From Myxococcales bacterium (GTDB lineage Bacteria > Myxococcota_A > Polyangia > Polyangiales > JADJMO01), in NCBI GenBank assembly GCA_021783935.1, contig JAJXTK010000175.1, positions 1-10,255 of the forward strand: a stretch of DNA of 10,255 nt, written 5' to 3'. Under the pieces are notes generated by a model. That model was not told the origin of the DNA and searched no databases. It was given only the letters and a program-made list of their open reading frames with translations. How positions within the stretch are numbered: the stretch's first letter is position 1; each line of letters starts with the position of its first letter. Below are positions 1-6,965 of the stretch, in pieces. A program made the translations under genes and the position numbers.

Positions 1-1133
1 CCCCGGGGGCGCCGCGCGTGGTCGACGGCGCGGTCGGGCTCATCCCCTACGACCTCGTCCACGCGCTCGAGCCGGTGCCCGGGTTCGACGAGGAGCGGCC
101 GGTCGCCGACCTCCTCGACGGCTCGACGCTCGTGGTGTTCGACGCGCTCTTGCAGACGGTGACGCTGCAGGGGGAGGACGCCGCCACGCTCGACGAGGTC
201 GCCGCGATCCTGGCGGCCGCCCCGGCGCGCCTCGCCCCCTTCGCGCTCCCCGATCGCGCCGCGCGCCCCGCGCGCGTCGAGACCTCGATCGACGACGCGC
301 GCTTCGCCGACATGGTCGCGCGCGCGCAGCGCTACATCTCGGCCGGAGACGTCTTCCAGGTCGTGCTCGCCCGGACGTTCCGCGTGGCGCGCGAGGGGTG
401 CGACCCCTTCGAGGTCTATCGCGCGCTGCGCGTCTTGAACCCGTCGCCGTACCTTTATTTCCTGCACCTCGGCGCGCGCGATCCGTCGCGCCCGCGGGCG
501 GTGATCGGCGCCTCGCCCGAGACGCTGGTGCGGCTCGAGGGGGGGCGCGTGACGGTGCGGCCGCTCGCCGGCACGCGCCCGCGCGGCGCCACGCCCGAGG
601 CCGATCGCGCGCTCGAGGCCGAGCTGCTCGCCGACCCGAAGGAGCGCGCCGAGCACGTGATGCTCGTCGACCTCGGGCGCAACGACGTCGGGCGCGTCGC
701 CAAGATCGGCAGCGTGTCGGTGCCGGTGCAGATGTCGATCGAGCGCTACTCGCACGTCATGCACATCGTCAGCGAGGTGCAGGGGGAGCTCGCTCCGGGG
801 CGCGACGCGTGGGACGTGATCGCCGCCGCCTTCCCCGCGGGCACGCTCAGCGGCGCGCCGAAGGTGCGGGCGATGCAGATCATCCGCGAGCTCGAGGGGA
901 CGCCGCGCGGGGTGTACGGCGGCGCGGTCGGCTACGTCTCTCGCCACGGCACGCTCGACCTCGCGATCGCGATCCGCACGATCGTAGCGTGGGACGACCG
1001 CTTCGAGGTCGGTGCGGGCGCAGGCGTCGTCGAGGCGAGCGTCCCCGAGCTCGAGGCTGCCGAGACCCGCCACAAGGCCGGCGCCGCCCTCGCCGCGATG
1101 GCCGCGGCGCAGCGCGCCTCGCGACCGGCGTGA
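1..1133 (+). CDS. trpE: Anthranilate synthase component I (TrpE), 5'-truncated by window edge
   Basis: The large subunit of anthranilate synthase converts chorismate and ammonia or glutamine to anthranilate, the first committed step of tryptophan synthesis in the cytoplasm. The reading frame is open from base 3, so the true start lies left of the window. About 376 residues are visible of a usual 490-520, and the N-terminal part holding the Trp-feedback site is missing. Visible chorismate-binding motifs, numbered from the GTG at base 18, are YISAGDVFQVV (106-116), NPSPYLYF (141-148), RPLAGTRPRG (181-190), ERAEHVMLVDLGRNDVGR (209-226), FPAGTLSGAPKVRAM (272-286) and GAGVVEASVPELE (335-347). The GTG at 18 is internal, not a start. 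The paralogue PabB is possible, but the FPAGTLSGAPK block fits TrpE better. No trpG or trpD follows; the next gene is a kinase about 200 bases on. Confidence 0.93.
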   Translation, partial: PGAPRVVDGAVGLIPYDLVHALEPVPGFDEERPVADLLDGSTLVVFDALLQTVTLQGEDAATLDEVAAILAAAPARLAPFALPDRAARPARVETSIDDARFADMVARAQRYISAGDVFQVVLARTFRVAREGCDPFEVYRALRVLNPSPYLYFLHLGARDPSRPRAVIGASPETLVRLEGGRVTVRPLAGTRPRGATPEADRALEAELLADPKERAEHVMLVDLGRNDVGRVAKIGSVSVPVQMSIERYSHVMHIVSEVQGELAPGRDAWDVIAAAFPAGTLSGAPKVRAMQIIRELEGTPRGVYGGAVGYVSRHGTLDLAIAIRTIVAWDDRFEVGAGAGVVEASVPELEAAETRHKAGAALAAMAAAQRASRPA

Positions 1134-1205
1134 AGGACAGGGGTCGCTCGCCCCACACGTGGGCGCCTACCGCCGAGCCTGGGTCAGCGGGGGATCGTTT
1201 CGCGA

Positions 1206-1267
1206 TAGCCTGTAGAATGACGTCGTCGTCGGCGCCGCTCCACCTGCGGCCCGACGCCAGCTAGCCT
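1206..1267 (+). promoter_or_regulatory. Possible kinase promoter region (two TAGCCT hexamers)
   Basis: The 203-base gap between trpE and the kinase gene holds TAGCCT at 1206-1211 and again at 1262-1267, plus TAGAAT at 1213-1218. These resemble the -10 hexamers proposed for three other genes in this window. I could not find a good -35 at 16-18 bases upstream of any of them, so this is only a candidate region. Nothing else in the gap looks like a gene. A short GC-rich inverted repeat around 1149-1165 lies just after trpE, without a T-run. Confidence 0.25.
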
Positions 1268-1336
1268 GGGAGCTTCTGCCCCGTCTACGTCCCACGCCGT
1301 CGACGTTCGATCCCACCAAGGAGCCAGCCGACCCCG

Positions 1337-3055
1337 ATGGAGGCCACCAAGCAACCGCAGACGAGCCGTTCGTCGCAGCCCACCGACGCCATGCTCGGAA
1401 AGGTCGTCGCCGGACGCTACCGCCTGGAGGCGAGGCTCGGCGAGGGGGGCATGGGCATCGTGTACCGCGCCCGCCACGTGCTCATCGATCGCGTCGTCGC
1501 GCTCAAGCTGATCCGCCCCGACCTGCGCGGCGAGACCCACCTTCGCGCGTGGATGCTGCGCGAGGCGCGCGCCGCCAACCGCGTCGATCACGCGCACATC
1601 ATCGACATCCACGACATCGGCGAGACCGAGGACGGCGAGCTGTACCTGGTCATGGAGCTCATCGTCGGCACCGCGCTCAGCGCGGAGGTCGCGAAGGGGC
1701 CGATGCCGATCGCCCGCGCGGTCGACATCCTCGAGCAGATGTGCGCGGCGCTCGCGCGCGCCCACGACCTCGGCGTCGTGCACCGCGATCTCAAGAGCGA
1801 CAACATCCTGCTCACGGTGCGCGGCGGTCGAAAGGACTTCGTGAAGATCCTCGACTTCGGCCTCGCCGCCCTCGCGCGCGATCCGCGCCTCGCCCCGAAG
1901 GGCGCGGTGTTCGGCACGCCCGAGTACATGTCGCCCGAGCAGGCGCGCGGCGAAGACGCCGGGCCGCAGAGCGACCTGTACGCGCTCGGCATCCTCTTCT
2001 TCGAGATGCTGACCGGGCAGCTGCCCTTCAAGTCGCCCGATCGCGAGACGCTGCTCGAGATGCAGCGCAGCCAACCGGCGCCGCGTCCGCGCTCGATCAA
2101 GCCGGACGTCTCGCCGGCCGCCGAGTCGATCGCGCTGCGGCTGCTCGAGAAGGATCCGCGCAAGCGCTACCAGGACGCCCACCACCTGCAAGAGGAGCTG
2201 AAGACGCTGCAGCGCTCGCTCCCCTCGCAGCAGTGGGACGTGCAGGGCGAGTCGGCCCCCGCCGCGCCGCCGCCGCCGCCGCCGGCGCAGAGCGACGGCG
2301 TGCTCGAGTGGGCCAACCGCGCCTCGCTCTTCGCGCGCATGGTCTCGCGCGTGTACCCGGCGGGCAACGCGCCGCCCGAGGTCCTGCAGGCCCTCGAGCA
2401 GACGTGGGTGCTCGCGGCGCGCGCCTCGCGGCTCGAGGGGGAGGTCGCGTCGCAGAACCGCAAGATCGAGGCGCTCGAGCGCCGCGACCGCGCGCTGCGC
2501 GCGGAGATCGGCCGCAAGGTGGAGGAGCTCGCGCACGAGGAGTCGCGCGTGCTGCGCGACGCCTCGGCCGCCCACGAGGAGGCGACGCGGCTGCGTGAGC
2601 TCACCGCGCAGGCCGAGCGCGCCGCCGAGGCCGCGCGTCAGCAGGCGGAGGTGGCCGAGCGCCAAGGCGCGGGGCACGTGCGCACCTACTGGGAGCGCGT
2701 CGGCGCCGCGATGGCGAGCATGGAGCTGCGCCGCGAGCAGCTGCGCGAGCTCGAGGCGAAGGCCGCCCAACGCGAGGCCGCGGCGCGCGATCTGCGCAAG
2801 CAGATCGAGGACCTGCGCGGCCAGCTCGGTCGCTACGCCGAGGCGCTCGAAGAGGACCTCGCGAGCGGCCGCGAGCGCGTCGCGGTGCGCGTGCGCGAGG
2901 GGCTCGGCTTCGAGAAGTCCTACGCTGACGTGAGCACGACGCTCATCAACCACCTGAAGGGCAAGGCCGAGTGCCGCGACCTCTATCAGGAGCTCCTGAG
3001 CACCCAGCACCAGCCCTACCCGCAGGTGTCGGCGCAGGTCAGCCGCGGGCCGTGA
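1337..3055 (+). CDS. Cytoplasmic Ser/Thr protein kinase with C-terminal coiled coil
   Basis: A 572-residue Hanks-type kinase expected to transfer the ATP gamma-phosphate to Ser/Thr of unknown partners. The catalytic domain spans about 27-292: glycine loop GEGGMG (35-40), VALK with Lys57, helix-C Glu76, HRDLKSDN with catalytic Asp151 and Asn156, DFG Asp173, and the activation-segment end GTPEYMSPEQ (193-202). All catalytic residues are present, and the HRD arginine marks an RD kinase, usually activated by activation-loop phosphorylation. A Pro-rich linker (307-317) leads to a Glu/Arg/Ala-rich region (about 355-510) with strong coiled-coil character, then an unrecognised tail with the block GLGFEKSYADVSTTLINHL (522-540). 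No transmembrane segment is visible, unlike PknB-type receptors, so it is probably cytosolic and oligomeric. The ATG is preceded by AAGGAG at 1318-1323, 13 bases away. The partner set is unknown; it stands alone as a plus-strand unit. Confidence 0.93.
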   Translation: MEATKQPQTSRSSQPTDAMLGKVVAGRYRLEARLGEGGMGIVYRARHVLIDRVVALKLIRPDLRGETHLRAWMLREARAANRVDHAHIIDIHDIGETEDGELYLVMELIVGTALSAEVAKGPMPIARAVDILEQMCAALARAHDLGVVHRDLKSDNILLTVRGGRKDFVKILDFGLAALARDPRLAPKGAVFGTPEYMSPEQARGEDAGPQSDLYALGILFFEMLTGQLPFKSPDRETLLEMQRSQPAPRPRSIKPDVSPAAESIALRLLEKDPRKRYQDAHHLQEELKTLQRSLPSQQWDVQGESAPAAPPPPPPAQSDGVLEWANRASLFARMVSRVYPAGNAPPEVLQALEQTWVLAARASRLEGEVASQNRKIEALERRDRALRAEIGRKVEELAHEESRVLRDASAAHEEATRLRELTAQAERAAEAARQQAEVAERQGAGHVRTYWERVGAAMASMELRREQLRELEAKAAQREAAARDLRKQIEDLRGQLGRYAEALEEDLASGRERVAVRVREGLGFEKSYADVSTTLINHLKGKAECRDLYQELLSTQHQPYPQVSAQVSRGP

Positions 3056-3077
3056 GCCCTCGCGCGTCGCCGCGGCG

Positions 3078-3623
3078 TCACCGCGCCGCGGGCAGCCGCG
3101 CCTGCAGGAACGAGCGCAGCTTCACGAGCGTCTTCTCCTCGCGCGTGAAGCTCGGCGCGGTGTAGCCGCGCGCGAAGCCGTGCACGTCGCGCACGAGATC
3201 GGCGCGCACGTCGGCCTTGTGCACGATGTCCTCGACGCTGCGACCGCGCGTCGAGCCCGTGGCGAGGTCGTCGACGTACGCGTGCAGGCGCTCGTAGTCG
3301 GGGCCGAGGAACTCCTGCACCAGCGCGACCTCGCCCGCGAGCTTCTCGAGGCGTCCGTCGAGGTCCTCGCCGCCGGCGGCGAGCGCGTCGCGCGCGGCGA
3401 CGCGCAGCACGAACGCGTCGTCGAGGTAGCCGATGTCGTCGATGCCGTCGGGGACGAGGTCGAGCGACTTGAAGAGGTAGTTGAGCCCGCAGGCCGCCTT
3501 GCGGCGCGCGCTCTCGGGCGTTCCGACCGCCTCGAGCACGACCGCGAGCGCCGTCGCGTCGTCGGCGAGCGAGGTCAGCCACGCGGGGAACGCTTCGAGG
3601 TAGCGGCGGTCGTCGTCGGTCAT
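3078..3623 (-). CDS. DUF1232 (YkvA-like) domain protein
   Basis: A 181-residue protein of unknown function. Residues about 45-82 match the DUF1232/YkvA pattern: a hydrophobic stretch, then the hallmark SLDLVPDGIDDIGYLDDAFVL, which resembles the family's P-x-DLIPD-x(n)-GYLDD signature. The remaining 100 C-terminal residues are charged and helical-looking and I do not recognise them. The domain is often annotated as a small membrane-associated module, but hydrophobicity here is modest and I would not call a membrane helix. I chose the ATG at 3623. The frame runs on to a TTG at 3668, but that codon abuts the rpmA terminator and has no ribosome site. The gene lies 22 bases from the kinase stop, tail to tail. 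It sits downstream of rpmA on the same strand but beyond that operon's strong terminator, so it probably has its own weak promoter or depends on readthrough. Confidence 0.8.
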   Translation of the reverse strand: MTDDDRRYLEAFPAWLTSLADDATALAVVLEAVGTPESARRKAACGLNYLFKSLDLVPDGIDDIGYLDDAFVLRVAARDALAAGGEDLDGRLEKLAGEVALVQEFLGPDYERLHAYVDDLATGSTRGRSVEDIVHKADVRADLVRDVHGFARGYTAPSFTREEKTLVKLRSFLQARLPAAR

Positions 3624-3666
3624 CGCGGCCCCAGCGTCGCCTGACGCCAAGGGCCTTTCAACGGAC

Positions 3667-3710
3667 AAAAAAAGACCGCGTGCGGCTCCGGCTAGGCCGG
3701 CCGCACGCGG
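3667..3710 (-). terminator. Rho-independent terminator of rplU-rpmA
   Basis: Read on the minus strand, a near-perfect hairpin is followed by a U-tract. The outer arms CCGCGTGCGG (3676-3685) and CCGCACGCGG (3701-3710) pair over 10 bp. The inner arms CCGGC (3688-3692) and GCCGG (3696-3700) add 5 bp, with a 2-base bulge and a TAG triloop. Seven consecutive A on the plus strand (3667-3673) give seven U after the stem on the minus transcript. It lies 25 bases after the rpmA stop, so it ends the ribosomal-protein transcript. It is the clearest terminator in the window. Confidence 0.92.
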
Positions 3711-3734
3711 GAGCGCTGCGCCAGGGCGGAGCGC

Positions 3735-4001
3735 TCAGGACGCTGCGGCCTCGGGGTAGACCGAGACCTGCTTCTTGGTGTTCGTCTTCCACTCGTACTT
3801 GACGACGCCGTCGACGAGCGCGAACACCGTCCAGTCCTTGCCGAACGCGGTGCCCTTGCCGGCGTGGATCGTCGCGCCGACCTGGCGGATGAGGATGTTG
3901 CCGGCGCGCACGCGCTCGCCGCCGTAGACCTTCACGCCGCGGCGCTGCGAGTTCGAGTCGCGCCCGTTGCGCGACGAGCCCTGACCTTTTTTGTGAGCCA
4001 T
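3735..4001 (-). CDS. rpmA: 50S ribosomal protein bL27
   Basis: An 88-residue large-subunit protein whose N-terminal tail reaches toward the peptidyl-transferase centre. The sequence is typical: N-terminus MAHKKGQGSSRNGRDSNSQR, then GVKVYGGERVRAGNILIRQ and GKDWTVFALVDGVVKYEW. It begins directly with MAHKK, so it has no cleavable Firmicute-type N-terminal extension. Length matches the family (about 85-95). It starts 19 bases after the rplU stop, with a GAGGT ribosome site a few bases upstream of the ATG, so it is cotranscribed with rplU. The common third partner, the obg GTPase gene, does not follow here; a terminator does. Confidence 0.98.
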   Translation of the reverse strand: MAHKKGQGSSRNGRDSNSQRRGVKVYGGERVRAGNILIRQVGATIHAGKGTAFGKDWTVFALVDGVVKYEWKTNTKKQVSVYPEAAAS

Positions 4002-4020
4002 TGCTGCTTACCTCGCTCGC

Positions 4021-4335
4021 TCAGCCCGTGATGTCCGTGATCTTCAGCTCGGTGTACGGCTGGCGATGACCGTTCTTCCGGCGGTAGTTCTTCCGGCGGC
4101 GGAACTTGAAGACGATGATCTTCTTGTCGCGATCCTGCGCGACGATCGTCGCCGAGACCTTCGCGCCCTGCACGACCGGAGTGCCGACCTTCGCCGCGCC
4201 GCCCTCGGGGGCCAAGAGGAGCACCTTGTCGAACGTCACCGCCGCGCCGACGTCGCCGGGCAGCTTCTCGACGCGGAGGCTGTCGCCCTTGGCGACCCGG
4301 TACTGTTTCCCACCCGTCTGGATGACCGCGAACAT
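4021..4335 (-). CDS. rplU: 50S ribosomal protein bL21
   Basis: A 104-residue large-subunit protein that binds 23S rRNA. Hallmarks are the N-terminus MFAVIQTGGKQYRVAKGDSL, the central FDKVLLL, and the basic C-terminal block FKFRRRKNYRRKNGHRQPYT, followed by LKITDITG. Length is normal for bL21. The ribosome site is strong: AGAGAGG lies just upstream of the ATG on the minus strand. It is the first gene of the rplU-rpmA operon, with a promoter about 150 bases upstream. That leaves a long 5' leader (about 4336-4476) in which I see no recognisable L21-leader motif, though I could not fold it. Confidence 0.98.
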   Translation of the reverse strand: MFAVIQTGGKQYRVAKGDSLRVEKLPGDVGAAVTFDKVLLLAPEGGAAKVGTPVVQGAKVSATIVAQDRDKKIIVFKFRRRKNYRRKNGHRQPYTELKITDITG

Positions 4336-4482
4336 GTCTGACCTCTCTCCGTACTCCCCCGACTGCGGGGCCGACCCAGGTAGGCGGGCGAGCCGCTTGC
4401 GACGCAGCCGCAGCGCCCGTCGACCAACGCCTGCGGACCGCTCCGCCGAGGTCTTCGAGGGGTGTGCGACAGGGGGGCGCGA

Positions 4483-4511
4483 AGACTAGGCGAAACCGAC
4501 GCCTCGCGCAA
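4483..4511 (-). promoter_or_regulatory. Predicted sigma-70-type promoter for rplU-rpmA
   Basis: On the minus strand a -35 TTGCGC (plus-strand 4506-4511) is followed after exactly 17 bases by a -10 TAGTCT (4483-4488). The -35 starts with the conserved TTG, and the -10 keeps the TA and final T of TATAAT. The element sits in the only gap upstream of rplU, beyond the protease stop at 4547, and points the right way. The implied transcription start is near 4476, giving a leader of about 140 bases. Confidence 0.6.
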
Positions 4512-4546
4512 GCGGCCGCGCGACCCCGCTCGCTGCGAGCCTCGCC

Positions 4547-5893
4547 TCAGCCGCGTCGGCGTCGGACGAGGGCGGCCATCGCGACCGCGGCGCCCACGAT
4601 CCAGGGCATCGGCCTGGGCGGCCGATCCGCCGGGGCCTCGACGGAGCACCCGCCGCCCGACTTGGTGCTCGGCGTGACGACGACCGGGCTCGCGGCGTCG
4701 CCCGCGCCGGCGTCGTCGCCCGAGGCTGCACCGGTGTCGTCGACGGTGGCGGTGTCGGGCTGCGCCGGCCCCGCGTCGAGCTGGGGCGGGTTGTCCGCGT
4801 GCGGCCAGCAGTAGCCGGTCACGCAGTCGAACCCCGACGGGCACGGGAAAGAGGTGGTGCAGACCTCGGAGCAGCGCCGATCGGGGACCGACGGGCTGAA
4901 GCGGTGGCAGACGCCGGGCGCCATGGCCGGATCGAGCGCCACGCACTCCGCGTTCGCGGTGCACGTCTCGCCGAGGGCGAGCGGCGGCGCGGGCTTCGCC
5001 GGGGGCGCCTGGTTGGTCCACGCGGGCGCGGTGTAGCCGCCGTCCTGCGCGGCGAGCTTGGCCTTCGCGATGATCCAGTCGAGGTGCACGTCGACGCGCG
5101 TGTAGAGGCCGGCCGAGGCGTCCTGCGGGCCGCGCGAGGTGACGGCGTAGACGGCCTTGGACGCGCGGTCGAAGTACGGGCCGCCCGAGTCGCCGCCCGC
5201 GATCTTGCCGTTGGTCTCGAGGTCGTAGCCGGCGAGGCCGGTGACCTGTGTGTCGATCGTCATGCGCTGGCCGACGTTGCCGCACGTCGGCTCGGGCTGC
5301 TGGCAGCCGTAGCCGATGGCCGCGTGCAGCTCGCCGACGGCCGGCGGCGCGAACGCGGGGGCGACCGGCGTGGCGCTCGGGTAGCCGCCATTGCCATCGA
5401 GCTCGAGCATCGCGAGGTCGGCGCCGCAGAGATCGCAGTCGACGTTGCCCGAGTTCGGGCAGCTCTGATCGTCGAGCACGTAGACGCGCGAGACGCCGTA
5501 CCAGCTCGCGCTCCCCGTGTTCATGTCCTGCGAGGTGGTGACCTGGAAGTTGCTCGGGCCGTAGTCGCGCGTGACCTTGGGCGTGTAGTAGCCGCTCGGC
5601 GAGCAGTCGACGGTCTGGGTGGTGTCGCTCACGCAGTGACGCGCCGTGAGCACGAGGTTCTTGGCGAGCAGCGTGCCGCTGCAGATGCCGCCGATCCCTT
5701 GGTTGTAGATGCCGACGACGAACGTGTCGGAGGTGTCGGTGGTGCCGCCGATGATGCGCGCGGTGCTGGTGCCGAGCGGCTGCGGGGCGCTCGAAGGATC
5801 GCTGGCCGACGCGCAGCCCGCGCCGAAGGTGCCGACGAACAACGAGGCGAGGGCGAGGGGAGCGACGAGGCGGGCACGGCGGGCGATCGACAT
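4547..5893 (-). CDS. Secreted trypsin-like (S1) serine protease with Cys-rich module and MYXO-CTERM-like tail
   Basis: A 448-residue exported protease. Order of parts: signal peptide (1 to about 30; Arg pair, hydrophobic core, Cys27), propeptide ending at Arg46, a mature-type N-terminus IIGG (47-50), and an S1 domain to about 280. The triad is His86 in TARHC, Asp159 in ADLAML and Ser236 in GGDSGGP. Cys71 and Cys87 match the standard C42-C58 disulfide. Residues 311-362 hold eight Cys in an EGF/disulfide-like module. An Asp/Ala/Pro-rich spacer follows, then GGGCS (Cys416), a hydrophobic segment (430-443) and terminal RRRRG. This ending matches the MYXO-CTERM layout, which is linked to processing and surface anchoring or release. 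Trypsin's Asp189 is not conserved: the residues before GDSGG read KIA, so specificity is uncertain. It is monocistronic and divergent from mqnD. Cys27 is not in a good lipobox. Confidence 0.92.
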   Translation of the reverse strand: MSIARRARLVAPLALASLFVGTFGAGCASASDPSSAPQPLGTSTARIIGGTTDTSDTFVVGIYNQGIGGICSGTLLAKNLVLTARHCVSDTTQTVDCSPSGYYTPKVTRDYGPSNFQVTTSQDMNTGSASWYGVSRVYVLDDQSCPNSGNVDCDLCGADLAMLELDGNGGYPSATPVAPAFAPPAVGELHAAIGYGCQQPEPTCGNVGQRMTIDTQVTGLAGYDLETNGKIAGGDSGGPYFDRASKAVYAVTSRGPQDASAGLYTRVDVHLDWIIAKAKLAAQDGGYTAPAWTNQAPPAKPAPPLALGETCTANAECVALDPAMAPGVCHRFSPSVPDRRCSEVCTTSFPCPSGFDCVTGYCWPHADNPPQLDAGPAQPDTATVDDTGAASGDDAGAGDAASPVVVTPSTKSGGGCSVEAPADRPPRPMPWIVGAAVAMAALVRRRRG

Positions 5894-5898
5894 GATTG

Positions 5899-5927
5899 CG
5901 GAGGGCTCTCCGGCGCCAAAAAGCGCC
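5899..5927 (-). other. Two tandem hairpins in the protease 5' leader
   Basis: The predicted leader of the protease mRNA holds two small stem-loops directly before the start codon. One pairs GGCGC (5912-5916) with GCGCC (5923-5927) around a six-base A-rich loop. The other pairs CGGAG (5899-5903) with CTCCG (5908-5912) around a four-base loop; on the mRNA its 5' arm holds GGAG, the only Shine-Dalgarno-like tetramer near the ATG. The two share base 5912, so they compete at one position. The second hairpin could limit translation initiation. This is read from base pairing only. Confidence 0.4.
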
Positions 5928-5956
5928 CAAAAACAAGGATGATTCGAGGCAAGCGC

Positions 5957-5962
5957 AGTCTA
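5957..5962 (-). promoter_or_regulatory. Candidate -10 element for the protease gene
   Basis: TAGACT reads on the minus strand about 64 bases upstream of the protease start. It matches the TAGNCT form seen at other starts here. The sequence 16-18 bases further upstream (around 5979-5986) does not resemble TTGACA, so either the -35 is poor or an activator is needed. The divergent gap (5894-6086) must also serve mqnD, for which I find no convincing promoter. Confidence 0.35.
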
Positions 5963-6086
5963 GCCGACCCGCTCGGACGAGCCACGCGCGCAGCGGACCT
6001 GGAAGGCAGTGATCCGCCGCCGGCGGATTCGTACGTCGCGCGCAGGTCGTGGACCTCCGTGCGTGCCCCCCCTACGTTCCGCCGCG

Positions 6087-6965
6087 ATGCCCTCGATCCC
6101 GACCGTTCGCCTGGCCTTCAGCCCCGACGCCGACGATCTGTTCATGTTCTGGCCGCTGCTCACCGGGAAGGTCGACGCCGACGGCCTCGCCTTCGCGCAC
6201 GAGCGGGTCGAGACCGAGCGGCTCAACGCGCGCGCCGAGGGGGACGACCCGCCGGACGTCTGCGCGGTCTCCATCGCCCAGCTCCCGGCGATCGCGGCCC
6301 GCTACCTGCTGCTGCCCCACGGCGGATCGGTCGGACGCGGCTACGGACCCGTCGTCGTCGCCAAGCGGCCGATGCGGCTCGAGGAGCTCTCGGGGCTGCG
6401 GGTCGGCGTGCCGGGGCTGCGGACGACGGCGCATCTGGTGCTGCGGCTGCTCGTGCGCGAGGCGACCTCGCGCGACTACCAGGCCGTGGTCGTGCCGATC
6501 GCCCCCTTCGCGCGCATCTTCGAGGCGCTCGACGCCGGGGAGATCGACGCGGCGCTGTTGATCCACGAGGGGCGCCTGTCGTGGCGCGACGATCCATCGC
6601 TGCACCAGGTCGTCGAGATCGGCGAGGCGTGGACGGCGGCGACGGGGTTGCCGCTGCCGCTCGGCGGCAACGTGATCCGGCGCGACCTCGGCCCCGAGGT
6701 CATCGCGCGCGTGTCGGACGCGTGCCGGCGCTCGATCGCGTGGGCGCTCGCGCACCGTGACGAGGTGCTCGACGCGATCCTCGCCGCGGCGGCGCGCGAC
6801 GAGGCCAAGGTCACGCGCGCGCGGCTCGATCGCTACCTGGACATGTACGCGAACGCCGACTCCGCCGGGTACACGAGCGACGTGGTGCGCGCGATCGAGG
6901 CGCTGCTCGTCCGCGGGCACCGGGCCGGGCTCTTGCCGGGCGCCGGGGTCGAGCTCTCGCCGTGA
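6087..6965 (+). CDS. mqnD: 1,4-dihydroxy-6-naphthoate synthase (MqnD), futalosine menaquinone pathway
   Basis: MqnD acts on cyclic de-hypoxanthine futalosine to release 1,4-dihydroxy-6-naphthoate, a late cytoplasmic step in the alternative menaquinone pathway. The 292-residue product has the periplasmic-binding-protein-like fold pattern of the MqnA/MqnD family. The start motif is FSPDADDLFMFWPLLTGK (11-28). A central LRVGVPGLRTTAHLVLRLL follows (104-122). ALLIHEGRLSW (156-166) has His160 at the position expected for the catalytic His of MqnD. GLPLPLGGNVIRRDLG (187-202) is characteristic of MqnD rather than MqnA. The ATG at 6087 puts the conserved SP motif near residue 12; an in-frame GTG at 6009 would add 26 Arg-rich residues and is less likely. 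No clear Shine-Dalgarno is visible. The usual SPxPND near the N-terminus reads SPDADD here. A related MqnA/MqnD-type binding protein is the alternative. Confidence 0.8.
   Translation: MPSIPTVRLAFSPDADDLFMFWPLLTGKVDADGLAFAHERVETERLNARAEGDDPPDVCAVSIAQLPAIAARYLLLPHGGSVGRGYGPVVVAKRPMRLEELSGLRVGVPGLRTTAHLVLRLLVREATSRDYQAVVVPIAPFARIFEALDAGEIDAALLIHEGRLSWRDDPSLHQVVEIGEAWTAATGLPLPLGGNVIRRDLGPEVIARVSDACRRSIAWALAHRDEVLDAILAAAARDEAKVTRARLDRYLDMYANADSAGYTSDVVRAIEALLVRGHRAGLLPGAGVELSP

Noticed and set aside
1184..3010. A 608-codon open frame on the minus strand opposite the kinase gene
   Set aside because: It mirrors the kinase codon by codon, is dominated by Arg, Leu, Ala and His, and matches no family. 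Long antisense frames are expected at about 70% GC.
3624..3668. TTG start at 3668 for the DUF1232 gene
   Set aside because: It sits against the U-tract of the rpmA terminator with no ribosome site; the ATG at 3623 fits the family better.
4528..4540. GCTCG-CTG-CGAGC stem just after the protease stop as a terminator
   Set aside because: Only five pairs and no T-run follows on the minus strand; random stems like this are common at this GC content.
5813..5815. Protease Cys27 as a lipidation site
   Set aside because: The residues before it (G-A-G) lack the aliphatic residue at -3 of a lipobox; ordinary signal peptidase cleavage after ASA fits at least as well.
4799..6760. A 653-codon plus-strand frame across the protease and into mqnD
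   Set aside because: It spans two well-supported genes and a promoter gap, and its composition (Arg, Ala, Gly, Asp) is typical of a GC-rich shadow frame.
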